Assembly (NCBI GenBank): GCA_026686845.1
Contig: JAIVEN010000028.1
Coordinates: forward strand, 3,115,001-3,179,000
Reading direction: 5' to 3'
DNA length: 64,000 bases
From: Adenanthera pavonina
Taxonomy: Eukaryota > Streptophyta > Magnoliopsida > Fabales > Fabaceae
Shown here one piece after another: positions 10,465-21,924 of this stretch (the first letter of the stretch is position 1; each line of letters opens with the position of its first letter). Under the pieces are notes generated by a model. The model was not told the origin of the DNA, ran no database searches, and saw only the letters and a list, made by a program, of their open reading frames with translations. The translations under genes were made by a program, and so were the position numbers.

Positions 10465-10985
10465 AGTCGGATCAGGCCGACTAGTTCCACATGTTGGACT
10501 AGGAATGGTGCTAGATCTAGTTCAAAAGAAGAGCAAAACTGGTATATCACGTAACCAATGGAAACCAGCTGAACTGGATCTAAATCGGTCAAAATTTATT
10601 TATTTATTTTTTTAATTTTTAAAATAAAAGAACATTATTTCTGTATAAATTTTTTATTTTAACATTATAATATTGTATAAACATTATTATAATATATAAT
10701 TATTAATAATGATAAATTTATTTAATAAATAATATGAAAATAGAATATTAGTTGACTATTTTATATTCATAATATGATTATAAATTAATATTAACTTATT
10801 TATATTTTAATATTAGGTTATGAAACTTATTAATGACATTTTCTAATAATGTATAACATTTAAAATTTAAAAACTTACGAATTTTATTACTACTAATTTA
10901 ATTATGGTTTAACTACGATTGAACCATTGAATCTTGAACCGTTATTTTGACTAGTTCAATGACCGATTCAGCTTTTAATGTCTTG
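10465..10985 (-). repeat. Repeat family C, copy 2 (inverted)
   Basis: Reverse-orientation copy of family C. The GC-richer arm with CTGAACTGGATC and related motifs comes first, then the AT-rich core, then an end with GAACCATTGAATCTTGAACC. It faces copy 1 at 9690-10260, so the pair could fold into an imperfect hairpin. Confidence 0.55.
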
Positions 10986-11645
10986 CTTCTACAAGTATTA
11001 TTGATATATAGATATTTTAAATTTGTAATTTTGAAAACTAAATATTAAATTTTAGAAAGTTCCGACGATTCATAACCAATATCTTCAGTCCTTTACGAAA
11101 AATTTAATATTTGAAGTCTTCTAGGTCCTTAAGTATCATTTTCTTATTATGTTATTCTCAAAAGATTTTGCGTGTGATAATGTTATTATGTATTGATTAG
11201 TATTAGTATGTGTTGGCAAAAAAAAATATTAGTATGTATCTTATTTTAACCAAAATGATTTTTTTTTGTAAATTAAGTGCAAGTAATGAAGACAAATTAA
11301 ATATAAATGATAATACTATATTACTAATATCTTACATCTCATAACTATACATTAAATTATAAAATATTTATTAATTTTTTAAATTATATTTGTACTTCTT
11401 ATTTTTACTCTTTTTTTTATTTTAGTGTTCTTTGTTCATTTGAAATCATTTTTAAAATTTTTTGTTACTATTTTGGTATTTATTATTTAAAATAGTTTAT
11501 AAACAATTAAAAATAGATTAATTTTATTATAATCGGTTGAACTATAAGCAATAGATTTACTGACTTTTTTTTCCCCAACGTAACTACTCCATACATGTCA
11601 TGCATTTATTAATATATTGAAGAAAATCATTTAAATCATGAGATG
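10986..11645. other. AT-rich intergenic stretch
   Basis: No gene or clear repeat is recognised here. Confidence 0.5.
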
Positions 11646-11917
11646 TACTCTCTCTTATCTATGTTATAAGGTATTTTGTATTATAAGTTTCTAATCCAAA
11701 ATATAGAGTTTTGGATATTTTTTCTTCCCATTTGACTTATATCTTTAATTCTTCCTTATTTTTCATTTATAACTCTATAATGATAATAGAATAGGTATTT
11801 AATAAAGGTAAAATTAGAAATATTGATATTTTTTTATATTAATTTCATGTGAAAAATGATTTCCTTAATATACGTGTGATTGATAAAAAATATTTTATAA
11901 TATGGATAGAAGGGAGT
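11646..11917. mobile_element. Stowaway-like MITE, family A, copy 1
   Basis: About 270 bp. The left end ACTCTCTCTTATCTATGTTATA pairs with the right end ATAATATGGATAGAAGGGAGT. The body has CTTCCCATTTGACTTATATC and a TTTCATGTGAAAAATGAT block. Copies of the same family lie at 14518-14760 (inverted) and 17315-17567. The CTCCC...GGGAG ends fit Stowaway-type MITEs. Confidence 0.7.
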
Positions 11918-12067
11918 AAGTATACAGATAAGAGACTCTATTTAGAAGCCCTATAATGGGGTTCTCGACAAACCAATTTGTTTTTCTAGCAACACTCGAC
12001 AACTCAAATTTGAATACAAAGGAGACCCACAAAAAGTTAATGACCAATGACCATCCCCTGTCAACTT

Positions 12068-13004
12068 GTAGCTTGTTTGGTTCAATTACTAGAATGATAA
12101 GGTAATGTGATGGGAAGAATGTAAAAGGATGTGATGAGAATATATTTATATATAAGTTTGTTTGATATGACATTTGTGGTATGCCATTCTCCTTCCCGAC
12201 AGCGTTATTACCATCGCTGATCAACAACACAAATCAATATATCCATTGATTAACACACAGCATAAAACATATTCTTGGGATTTGACTAGCAAAGGGAAGA
12301 CGATAAAGTGAGAAGAGGGAAGAAGATGAAGTGAGTGACAGAAGAACCATAGATTAACCTCCATCATCATGATTTGGGCTTTGACCACCACGAAGGATGA
12401 AGATTGAAGGATGCCATACACAGAGGTTGTAGATCGAATGATGCAGTGGGTTCAAAGTAGATCTAGGTTGCATAAAACCATATCTATACTAGAAGACGAA
12501 GGAAGTGGGAGGGGAGGAAGACAATGGAAGGAGCACCAAAGGAAAATGGTGGCGGTCATTCAGATTTGGAATGATGATGGAGGACGAGGAGATGATAGCA
12601 ACAACGGACAACATGAAGTAGGAGGAAGAGGAGATGATGGTTGACAGTGTGGTTGAAGGTAACAATGGAAATGACGGCAATGATGACATTGTTGACAGTA
12701 GAGGAGATGACGACCAACAAGTCGAAAGTTGAGGGAGGAAGGGAGGACATGTCTGTCAAAGGTAGAAGGAGAAGAAAGGAAATGTCATTTTAATTCTTTG
12801 GGAGGGTATTGAAGTCATTTGCCTTCCCTTGTATTGTAGTCCCCTTCACATAGTAACATGAAAGTGATTCTCTTTACATTAATTGTGGTGATCAGCTTCA
12901 CTTAAGTGAAGTTTTCCTGGCCAACCAAACGCGTCATCTCATGTAATGTAATACTCATTACTTCACATGACCCCAGATGTAAACAAACCAAATAGGCTGT
13001 TGGG
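12068..13004. mobile_element. TIR element of about 0.94 kb, family F copy 1
   Basis: The left end AGCTTGTTTGGTT and the right end AACCAAATAGGCT form an imperfect inverted repeat. The interior is unlike its AT-rich neighbours: 12360-12780 is G/A-rich, with long GGAGGA/GATGATG purine tracts. The block CTTCACTTAAGTGAAGTTTTC near 12897 is shared in reverse with about 61689 in the second copy. Open frames in the purine tract are low-complexity and not convincing genes. The superfamily is undetermined. Confidence 0.6.
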
Positions 13005-13225
13005 GTTTTTCAGTGACATGTTAATTTTCAATTATTTCGTTCCACATAAGGATTTTTTTATTTGTTTAAAATATAAATAATTTTTTGCATAACATTAAAT
13101 TTTATTTTGTAATTTTATCCAAAACATCTACTATTAAAGAGAACAATTAAAAGAGATATAATTATAATGTAGTTAAATACTATAATTTAATAAAGTAATT
13201 ATAATAATTTTTTGTTCAAGATTAG

Positions 13226-13704
13226 TACTCCTTTCATTCCAGTTTATAATATACTTTTAACTACCACACACAGACCAAGATAATACTCCCTTTGTTACAT
13301 TATATAGTGCACTATTATGAGAAATTCATATTTCAAAATATAATGCACTACATGGATTATATTGTGTTTTTTAAATTATTTTTCCAGTATTGCCCCTAAT
13401 AAGTAAACTCATATATTCTATGGTTATCAATATATTTAATGAAAATTCTTTAATGATTTCAAACCATAAATGAATGAAGGAGAATTTTCCCCAAAAGACC
13501 CACTCTTCACGGTCACCGATGACCCATGGGAATTTGAAAAAAAGAATGAATGAAAGAATGACTACAATTTATTAATGTAGGAAGTATTATTAAATGAGGA
13601 TAATTTGTGAAATAATGGGAAAAAATTTCAGTTACTAATTATTGTCTTGGTACGTGTGTGGTAGTTAAAAGTGCATTATAAACTGAAATAGAGAGAGTAA
13701 TTAG
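13226..13704. mobile_element. Stowaway-like MITE with long TIRs (outer arms 1)
   Basis: The left arm, containing CAGTTTATAATATAC then TTTTAACTACCACACAC, pairs with the right arm at about 13652-13704, containing GTGTGTGGTAGTTAAAAG then TTATAAACTG. The arms are about 48 bp with few mismatches. The element overlaps the next feature rather than nesting inside it. Confidence 0.65.
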
Positions 13705-13913
13705 TAACTAAAAAATTTGTTCACCTTTTCTCAAATTGTTCTTATTAAATGCATTGGAAATGAAACATTTCAATAATAAATAAATATTTAGGCCAACTAG
13801 TCAGGGGTAATCTTGGAAAGAAAAAAAGTATATTATGTAATTCGCAATGTACACTATATTATGAAACATAAGTTTCTAAAAAAAAGTACACCATATAACG
13901 GAATACAGGGAGT
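13284..13913. mobile_element. Stowaway-like MITE interleaved with the previous one
   Basis: The left arm begins CTCCCTTTGTTACATTATAT and the right arm ends ATATAACGGAATACAGGGAG. The inward matches continue with a TTTCAT/ATGAAA block and an ATAATGCACTA/TGTACACTATATT block. Its left end lies inside the preceding element, while its right end lies 209 bp beyond it. Confidence 0.6.
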
Positions 13914-13994
13914 TTTAAATTTTGTCTTTTAATTTCATGCATAACATTTATGATGGAGGGAGAAATTAAGAGAAACATAATTATGATGAAGTTA

Positions 13995-14259
13995 CTCCCT
14001 CCGGCTTATAAAACTGTCCCTTTAGGGTTTTTCGAACAGATCAAAGAAATCATTAAATGATCTAGAATATTGTAAACTTTAATTTTATTTGACCAAAATA
14101 TCCTTAACTTAAATGCTCTTTTAAATGATATATTTGATATTAATAAAGGAAAAAACAGTGAAACAAACAAGTAATGCTTTATTAAAATTCTAAAGTGACA
14201 GATATTATGAAAAATTTAAAATCCCTAAAGAGATAATTTTTATAAACTAGAGAGAGTAT
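13995..14259. mobile_element. Stowaway-like MITE
   Basis: The ends are ACTCCCTCCGGCTTATAAAA and TTTTTATAAACTAGAGAGAGT, with inward pairing of CCCTTTAGGG with CCCTAAAGAG. It is about 265 bp and non-coding. Confidence 0.7.
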
Positions 14260-14517
14260 AATTTAATAAAGGTAATATTAAAAAGTTTTGGTAATTTTTG
14301 AAATATGTAAGAATCCTAACTAGTTTTTTTTTGTGAGTACCAAGTATTAGTTTCAACCAGTAGTTGAAGACTAATCCTTTTGAGTTTTAAATATTATCAA
14401 AGTAAATTTTACCTCTTTTAACAAGACCTTCTCGATATAGGTCAGAAATTAAATTCAGAATAGCATGTTTAAAAGACCTAGTAATCTATTACTCGCTTTA
14501 GTCTTTTTTATAAGGCA

Positions 14518-14760
14518 TACTCCCTCCTATCCACATTATAAAGTATTACGTATCAATTACATATATATTAAGAAAATTATTTTTTCACCTGAAATCAATA
14601 CAAAAAGTATTAACATTTCCCATTTTACACTTATTAAATACCCTATTCTTTTATCATTGTAAGGTTATATATGAAGAGTGGTGAAGAATTAAAGATATAG
14701 GTGAAATAGGAAAAAAATCCAATACCTTATATTTTGAACAAAAAACTTGTCATATAAAAT
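14518..14760. mobile_element. Stowaway-like MITE, family A, copy 2 (inverted)
   Basis: The left end is TACTCCCTCCTATCCACATT. The right end, TATTTTGAACAAAAAACTTG, is the reverse complement of the family A left arm. The TTTCACCTGAAATCAATAC block is the reverse complement of the same block in the copy at 17315-17567. A short reading frame across it is chance. Confidence 0.65.
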
Positions 14761-14761
14761 A

Positions 14762-15090
14762 CTCTCTCTGGTCCACAATATAAGCTGTGAGACTCATTTT
14801 TCTTTAGTCCACAATATAAGGTGTAAAAATCGAAATGGATAAATTTACTCTTACTATATTTAATTGTGTAAGTTAGTTTTTTTTTTTCTTTCTCTTACAC
14901 TTGTAAAGCATATAGACAATTGCTTGATTTAATTATTTTAATATTCCCTCAATAAATAGGGGTAAATTTGGAACTTTTGGTATATTTAATGATATTTTTT
15001 AACTTTCCTAATAGGCGTGAAAATGAGTCTCATATCCTATATTATGGATCAGAGGGAATACCCTATAATACGGATCGGAGAAAGTATTTC
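14762..15090. mobile_element. Stowaway-like MITE with repeated terminal blocks
   Basis: It begins ACTCTCTCTGGTCCACAATAT and carries a second GTCCACAATATAAGGTGT 46 bp in. The right side has ATATCCTATATTATGGATCAG, then ATACGGATCGGAGAAAGTAT. Each end therefore holds two copies of the terminal motif, suggesting one MITE inserted in the end of another. Confidence 0.6.
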
Positions 15091-15949
15091 ATAAGCTTTT
15101 TCTGGTTCTTTTAATAGGTCACATTGTAATATTTAGTAATATTATTCATGTTTTACCTCTAATCATTTATTTCTTGACCTAGTAAATTGTCATTGGAATT
15201 TTTGTATGATTGGTCAATAATAATATTTTTAGTCTTGTTTTAATTGGTTTCACATTTTTCCTTTAATAATGATTGAAACCTTTATTTAATGATGATTGTA
15301 TTATTATAATAAATATGGGTAAAAAATGTTTAGTTTTTTATTTAGAATTTTAAGAATATAACTAACTTTCTTAATCTATATATATATAAAGTAGTTAGAA
15401 GTATGTTATAAAAAAAATGGAGAAAGTAATTCTCTGAGAACGTTATTGTTATTTTAACTAATTTTTTTATTCTATGTAAATTGACTTATAAATAAAAATA
15501 AATGGAGTACCGAATTTGTTGTCATTTCTTCAACGCACTATAAAAGCTTTGTCACAGGTTTTCACATGCCATTTGTCTGATGGAAAATTCAACAATTTGA
15601 TCAAACTTTCACTCAGATGTATGCATTTGTAATTCTATGGACAACGGAAAATTTATAATATTATATATCCACATGAAAAATTAATATATCAATACATATT
15701 GATATATATTAAAATATATAGGAAACCATTTAATGCATTTAACTTATGAATAATACTTCCTTCGGTCTCAAATTAAGAAATAAATAATCATCTCATACAT
15801 ATCAATAAAAAAAAAGTACATAGTTAAAGTTAAGTTTATCAAGTTAGCTCGGGTTTAAGGATTTTGAAGAAATAAAAGAAGTGTGATCTTATAATATTAA
15901 CAATAATAATTACAAGTAGCTTAGTCCTATACAACAAATAATTGAAAAT
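15091..15949. other. AT-rich intergenic stretch
   Basis: No gene is seen. A partial MITE end (CTTCCTTCGGTCTCAAATTA) lies near 15758. Confidence 0.5.
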
Positions 15950-16740
15950 TATTACCAGAATTCAACCAAATAGCAAATCATTTCTGCGAAGATATGCTGT
16001 CTTTTTTGTTCATATCTCCAATTTCTGTACTCCGCAATGTTTGGTCTTAAGATCACTATTTAACTATAATACACCGATACTTCAAATTGCTTAATGTATT
16101 TGTAGCGGATACTTTTTTGATACCGTTACACGTCAATACTCCTCTATAAAGTATCCAATTTATTATTTTTATTAAAAATAAAAAATTAATTTTTGCTACA
16201 TATTTGATAGATATTGAATCCAGATCGATACAGTTTTATACTTTTTGGATACTTCATGACATTTTTTAGAAATTAACATAAACGAATGTATTTATCAATC
16301 AAAAAATTATTTTTTTATCACAAAAACTACTCAAAAAATATTATGTTATATTTGTTATGATAAAAACATATTTTTATCTAAAATCTAAATAGATTTATTT
16401 TATTTTTTAATCTACTTATACTCCAAGTATTCTCATAGGGTTTAATATCATTGCTTCCTTTTTGGGCTATTTTCAAATTCCTATTATGCTTTTGGTATTT
16501 AATATTATTAAAAGATTTTAAGTGTTTTGTTCATAGTTTGTATTTTTTAATTCCAATTATCTTAGAAGTATCATATTCTATATTTTTATATTTAGTTATA
16601 TTGATATATTGGATACATATCATATATGATACTTGTATCGTATTTATGCACCATAGTTGTTTGATCTCTTCCTCACTTTTAACCAAGAAAACCCTAATAA
16701 TGTTGGCCCTAGTATAAATGGAAGGATAGGACCACAAAAA
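15950..16740 (+). other. Orphan copy of BAHD upstream segment, interrupted
   Basis: Bases 15950-16055 match the BAHD1 upstream region around 680-790 (GAAGATATGCTGTCTTTT and CCAATTT...GCAATG in order). The match resumes at about 16672-16735 with AAAACCCTAATAATGTTGGCCC. The middle is a TIR element at about 16072-16658. No BAHD coding sequence follows, so this looks like the leftover of a lost gene copy. Confidence 0.6.
16072..16658. mobile_element. TIR element inside the orphan upstream segment
   Basis: It interrupts DNA that is continuous upstream of BAHD1. The left end has AACTATAATACACCGATAC and the right end GTATCGTATTTATGCACCAT. These pair imperfectly. GATAC/GTATC motifs recur inside. It is non-coding, and no target duplication was confirmed. 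Confidence 0.5.
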
Positions 16741-16924
16741 TGATATTTTTATTATGGGGAAAACACACACATATATATTCTATTTGTTTTATATATTTTT
16801 AAAGATTAAAATTTCAAAATATAAGTCATTTTACGAAATTTATGTCTTATTTAATATTTGTTTTCTTTTTTTATCCTTCTTAAGAATACCCAAAAGAGTT
16901 ATAGTGAAGAGAAATTAAGAAAGA

Positions 16925-17305
16925 TAAAGCTTGTTTAGCGGATGTTTAGAAAACAGTTTTTTTATTTTTAAAAACAGAAAAACAAAAAAACTTGTTCAGT
17001 AAACTTATTTTTTATAAACTGTTCTGAAAAATAGAAAATAAAATAACAGAAAACTCAAAACATCTTTAAGGTGTTTTGTAATTTTTTTTTGGAAAACACA
17101 AAAAAAGGTGAAAAACACTCATATTAGTAATGGTAAAATTATAAATTTTGAATAACTCATCTATTACTTACTAGTTATGATTTTGAGAACAGTTATTCAA
17201 ACAGATTTTTTTTATTTTCTTATTTTCAAAACTTATTCTCAAAAATAGTTTTACAAAACTGTTTTGAGAACAATAAAATAAAAAATACTGTCAAACAAGT
17301 TCATA
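16925..17305. mobile_element. MITE family B, copy 2
   Basis: About 380 bp, opposite in orientation to the copy at 3700-4050. It has the arm AACAGTTTTTTTATTTTTAA near 16950, a centre with AGGTGTTTTGTAATTTTTTT, and a matching arm ending in AAAAATACTGTCAAACAAG. Confidence 0.68.
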
Positions 17306-17314
17306 CTTATTTCG

Positions 17315-17567
17315 GTTCGTATTATAAAATATTTTATATGATAAGTTTTTTATAAAAAAAATATAGGGTATTGAATATTTTTCTTCCCATTTTACCCATA
17401 TATTTATTTCTTCTTTACTTTTTATTTATAACCTTATAATGATAATATTTAATAAGGGTATAATGGGAAATATTAATACTTTTTGCATTGATTTTAGGTG
17501 AAAAATAATATTTTAAATATGCATGTAATTAATATAAAACACTTTATAAGGTAGATTGAAATAAGTA
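17315..17567. mobile_element. Stowaway-like MITE, family A, copy 3
   Basis: It has the same order of blocks as 11646-11917: CTTCCCATTTTACCCATAT, then ATAATGATAATATTTAATAA, then TTTTAGGTGAAAAATAAT, and a right arm with ACACTTTATAAGGTAGATTG. It is directly adjacent to MITE family B copy 2. Confidence 0.65.
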
Positions 17568-17764
17568 CATCTAAGACGTATTATAATTTAATGAGGATGA
17601 TTTTTAAAAATATTAAAATTTTTAAATAATTTTTTAAATATATGTGAAATCGGTAACTATGATTTATAATAAAATATCGGCTATAATAATTGTTTCATTT
17701 TCACTCAACTTGAAATATTAATAACGTGAGAACAAATGAAAGGAATGTTGGGCCCTACCTAAAG

Positions 17765-18405
17765 TGACCAATTAATAAGATATTAAAAATTGGATTGACC
17801 ATTGAACCTGATGAGACAATAATTTAAGGTTCAGTGGTTGTATCAGGGTCCAATCGGTTGTGAATAAATTAATAGATTTTTAATAATATAGATAAAAAAA
17901 TATAAAATATATTTATTAATGATCATAAAATTAACATTTATTCTAAAATAAAAAGTAAATTTCATACTATATAGAAAATTAAAAATATTATTAATAAGTT
18001 TTACAACTTAATATTAAAATCTAAACAAGTTAATATTAATTTATAATTATATTTTGAATTCAAAATAGTCAATTAATATTCTATTTTTATCTTATTTGTT
18101 AAGTAAATTTATCATTATTAATAATTATGTATTATAATAATATTTATAACATATTATAGTATAAAAAGAAAAAAAATTATATTAAAAATAATGCTACTTA
18201 GTACTAAAAAAATATTATTTTATTTAAAAAAATTAAAAAATTAAAAAAAGGATAGTCCGGTTCAAACCAATTTTGTACCGCTTTTGACTGGTTTCCATCA
18301 ATTCTAAAATCCCCCAATTTTCTTTTACTACCAAATTAAACCAAGAACCAATTTTCAGTTGGACTGATCGAACCGGTTAGTCCAGTTCGATCTTTTATAC
18401 TATGC
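17765..18405 (+). repeat. Repeat family C, copy 3 (direct)
   Basis: Very similar to 24319-24850 along its whole length; both contain AGATATTAAAAATTGGA then ATTGTGAATAAATTAATA-type blocks. The right end has GATCGAACCGGTTAGTCCAG. It is non-coding. Confidence 0.62.
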
Positions 18406-19116
18406 CAATTATTAAGAAACCCACCCTCACATGATAATGCCTTAGGTTCAGTGACACAGAAAACAAGACAAACATAAAGCTCGCAAACTTGTGGCCACTA
18501 CAGTCTCTCATTCCCCAAACGTTATCTGTAAGTATTTCCACAGTTACAATAAAAACACGAAGCACGACGCTATTTTCACACCCTTTCACACCAATTGTTC
18601 AAATTTTAAAGAACATTAATGTTCGCAAAAGACGACAAGTGGATCCAGATTCTAGAATATATTTAAAATATTTTTTTAATTCAAAATATAAATTTTTTTA
18701 TCTAAAATATAAGTTGTATTTAATAATTTTTAAAATATTAAATTTTTTATTTTATCTTTATTTATAATTAAATGTAGGAAATATAACAAATTTTAAATAT
18801 AATGTATTAAATAAGAGTATTATTGAAAAATAATATATTTTTTATAGATTTAAGAGGGAATTATAATTAAGAATTGACAAAGTAAATTAATTATAAAAAA
18901 AGATTTCCGCTAATAAAAAATATTAAAATTTAAAATATTAAATAGTAAAATTAAGAAAATGAGTAGTAACAGATCTTATTTTATAATAAATTTATTATTT
19001 TGATCTCAAAATATAATTTTTTTTAAATTTAATAAGTAAAAATGTCTTTCTTAATTTATTTATAATTAGTTAAATAAAAATTATATTTTAAATCGAAAAA
19101 AATATATTTTTCTCTG
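18406..19116. other. AT-rich intergenic stretch
   Basis: Bases 18406-18650 have mixed composition with no recognised gene. Bases 18650-19110 are AT-rich with loosely symmetrical AAAATATAA blocks, perhaps an eroded MITE. Confidence 0.45.
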
Positions 19117-19175
19117 ATAAAATTTATCAGTAAGATTCCTATATGTCCTTTCATAATTGACTTAGTTTGCATGCA
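19117..19175 (+). other. Small remnant of BAHD 3' flank
   Basis: AAATTTATCAGTAAGAT and the following ATTGACTTAGTTTGCAT match the BAHD1 3' flank near 3363-3420. With the orphan upstream segment at 15950-16740, it brackets a stretch that has no coding sequence. The match is short. Confidence 0.4.
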
Positions 19176-19587
19176 CATATCAAAGCTTTTTCCAGGCCAA
19201 TCTTGACCTGCACAGCTCATCAAGATTCGGCAGTTCTACGACTTCTGTTTGTAACAGTCAAAGCCAATTAGCCTATGCAGTGCTCTCATGCATGAACCTT
19301 GAAACCTTTCGATGAATTTTTAATGAATCCCCAATAATCTGCCAAAATATCCCTTCAATTCTCGCGCACCCAGTTCCAAATATATATTCATTGGAGGAGG
19401 AATAACAAAACCCAAAGTGGGATTTGCTAAAAACAATGGAAAAAGAGAGGAGATAGATGAGAGGATAATTGAAAAAGGTGGCTTTAATTTTGATCGTATT
19501 CAGCACAAAAAGGATGATCTTTTCTAAGACGGACGCTATCAATTTAATTAGTGAAAACCGTTTCATGTAGTGGCTAAAAATACTCCC
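19176..19587. other. Unassigned intergenic stretch
   Basis: This has mixed composition and no recognised gene. A 97-codon reverse-strand frame is present but has no recognisable domain. Confidence 0.45.
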
Positions 19588-19856
19588 TCCATTTCTTTTT
19601 ATACTTTTTTTTAAGTTTTAGCACACAAATTAAAAAATATAATTAATGTGTTTGAGTTTCTTTTGAATTTCCTAATATATTTTTAAATAAATGAATAGGT
19701 AAAAAAAAGTAATTAATGTTATATTTGAATTTTAAAAAAATAAATAAGAGTAAAATTGAAAAAATAGTAATTAATGTTTTCTTGAAATTTGAAAGTAATG
19801 GATAAATAGAAACCAAAATTTTTTTGAAAAGTGACAATTAAAAAAACAAAGGGAGT
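19588..19856. mobile_element. Stowaway-like MITE, family D, copy 1
   Basis: The ends are TACTCCCTCCATTTCTTTTT and AAAAACAAAGGGAGTA, a Stowaway-type inverted repeat flanked by TA. The interior has three AATTAATGTT blocks, shared with the copy at about 21195-21510. Confidence 0.72.
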
Positions 19857-19924
19857 AATTGAAATTGCATTTATAATGGTATAATTAATGCTCTCCTGAT
19901 AACATTTTGGTCCTTTAATATAGT

Positions 19925-20195
19925 TATTTTGTTCTCTATTATAAGTTATTTTTAATTATTTTATACATATCAAGAAAAATAATTAAAATTCTTAAATTTT
20001 ATAAAATTTATTATAACTTTCCATTATTATTCTTATTTAATTATACATATCTTAATTATTTATTTTTTAATTTCTCTATACTATAATTATTTAATTAGAA
20101 ATAAACATAAAAATGAACATTTAATACTTATAAAATAATTTATATTTTATATATTTAAATTCTTTTAAAATATAATTTATAATAGATAATAGAGG
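19925..20195. mobile_element. Stowaway-like MITE
   Basis: The arms TTCTCTATTATAAGTTATTT and AATTTATAATAGATAATAGA pair imperfectly, and the element is about 270 bp. Confidence 0.6.
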
Positions 20196-20329
20196 AGTAG
20201 TTATAATTTTTATGGTTTGTTGTAACAAATATGAGTTTACACAGGTCCTCTAGAATAATTTCCCCTTCTTGGCTCTCGTCGTCGGAGTGCATTCCTAGCC
20301 AATCTGCAGGCACATTGAATAACTTGAGA

Positions 20330-20700
20330 CTTGTTTGATTTATATTTTAAGAATAGTTTTTTTATTTTTTAAAATAAAAAGATAAAAAAATTTATTTGAT
20401 AAATCTATTTTTTATAAATTTTTTTTAAAAATAAAAAAATAGAAAACTCAGAACATTTTTAAAGTATTTTACAGTTTTTGTTTTGAAAATACAAAAAAAT
20501 ATGAAAAATACTCATATTATTAATTATAAAGTTATAAATTTTGAATAATTTATTTAATATTTATTAGTTATAATTTTGATAAAAATTATTTAAATAGATT
20601 TTTTTAATTTTCATGTCTCCAAAATATGTTTCTTAAAAATAGTTTTTCAAAATTATTTTTAAAATAATAAAATAAAAAATACTACCAATCATGTACTTGA
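20330..20700. mobile_element. MITE family B, copy 3
   Basis: It has the same orientation and block order as 16925-17305. It lies 135 bp from an inverted copy at 20835-21190. Confidence 0.68.
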
Positions 20701-20834
20701 TTTGGCCTCTCAACCAAGCAAACTCAATCTCCATCTACCGTACTCTTTATTATGAGTCCACCACATTGATTAGAACTATATTGCGTTGGAGTTATACAAA
20801 TAATTGTCACCAACTCCTCTCGCTCGGGATATAA

Positions 20835-21190
20835 GCGACTGTTTAATAGTATTTTTTATTTTATTATTTTTAAAATAATTTTATAAAACTATTTTCGAGA
20901 ATAAGTTTTAAAAATAAGAAAAAAAATCTATTTGAATAATTGTTCTCAAAATCATAACTAGTGAATTATAGATGAGTTATTCAAAATTTATAATTTTACC
21001 ATTAATGAGGTGGGTATTTTTCACCTTTTTTTGTATTTTTCAGAATAAAAACTACAAAACACTTTAAAGTTGTTCTGAGTTTTCTGTTCTTTTATTTTTT
21101 TTATTTCTCATAACAGTTTATAAAAAACAGATTTACCAAACAAGTTTTTTTATTTTTCTGTCTTTTTAAAAATAGAACCAAACAGACCCT
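20835..21190. mobile_element. MITE family B, copy 4 (inverted)
   Basis: Inverted relative to the preceding copy and in the same orientation as 3700-4050. It contains ATTAATGAGGTGGGTATTTTT near 21003 and ends with AGAACCAAACAGACC. Confidence 0.68.
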
Positions 21191-21194
21191 AAGC

Positions 21195-21510
21195 CATTTT
21201 TATCTGCTTTATGTATTTAAAAAAATTTGAATATGACCTATATTTAATTTTTATGTATTATTTAAGATATTAGTATAAAAATTAAAAAATATAATTAATG
21301 TGTTAAAATTTATTTAAAAATTTTTAACATGCCCTTTAATAAATAGATTGATAAAAAAAATTAATTAATATTATTTTTTAATTTTAAAAGAATAGATAAA
21401 TGTATAATTGAAAAATAATAATTAATGTTATCTTGAAATTTAAATATAACAAATAAAAAATAAATTTCTTATTCCAATGTAACAGATAAAAAGAAATAGA
21501 GGGAGTAATT
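21195..21510. mobile_element. Stowaway-like MITE, family D, copy 2
   Basis: It shares AAAAAATATAATTAATGTGT and the AATTAATGTTATCTTGAAATT block with 19588-19856. The right end is AGAAATAGAGGGAGTA; the left end is eroded. Confidence 0.62.
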
Positions 21511-21514
21511 AAAT

Positions 21515-21735
21515 TTGTCAAGAAAGTCTAATATTTTATCTTTTACCCTTATTAATTATATTATTTCTTATACTTTTTATAATATTTATTTCTTACCTGC
21601 TAAATATAGGCCAAAAGCATAAATGGAAAAAAAATAATTAATGCATAAGACAACCGTAAAAGATGTCCTATATTTTGAATCAAAGATTATTTATAGAAGA
21701 TGCCTTATATTTAAGATTAGAGAGAGTACTTTAGA
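21515..21735. mobile_element. Short MITE-like repeat, family E, copy 1
   Basis: It shares the order TTATTAATTATATTATTTCT, then AGGCCAAAAGCAT, then GATGTCCTATATTTTGAATC with 21925-22205. The right end is TTAGAGAGAGTA. The left arm is partly missing. Confidence 0.55.
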
Positions 21736-21924
21736 CCTATGCATGAATAATTAATAAATAAGTCTAGTAGTAACAAAACACAATCATAATTTATTTAAAA
21801 TACACACATTTATTACCAACCAGGTTTAATCATAATTGGTATATGGTTGAGTCCCTTAAATATATTATTTTGGGTTCGATGGGGATATCCTTAGTGCTCA
21901 CAAAAAGAGAAATACACATATTTA

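Noticed and set aside
12411..12759. Open frames in the purine-rich tract as genes
   Set aside because: They arise from low-complexity GGA/GAT sequence, overlap on both strands and lie inside a TIR element.
19273..19837. Reverse-strand frames as small membrane proteins
   Set aside because: AT-rich hydrophobic translations are expected by chance, and one overlaps a MITE.
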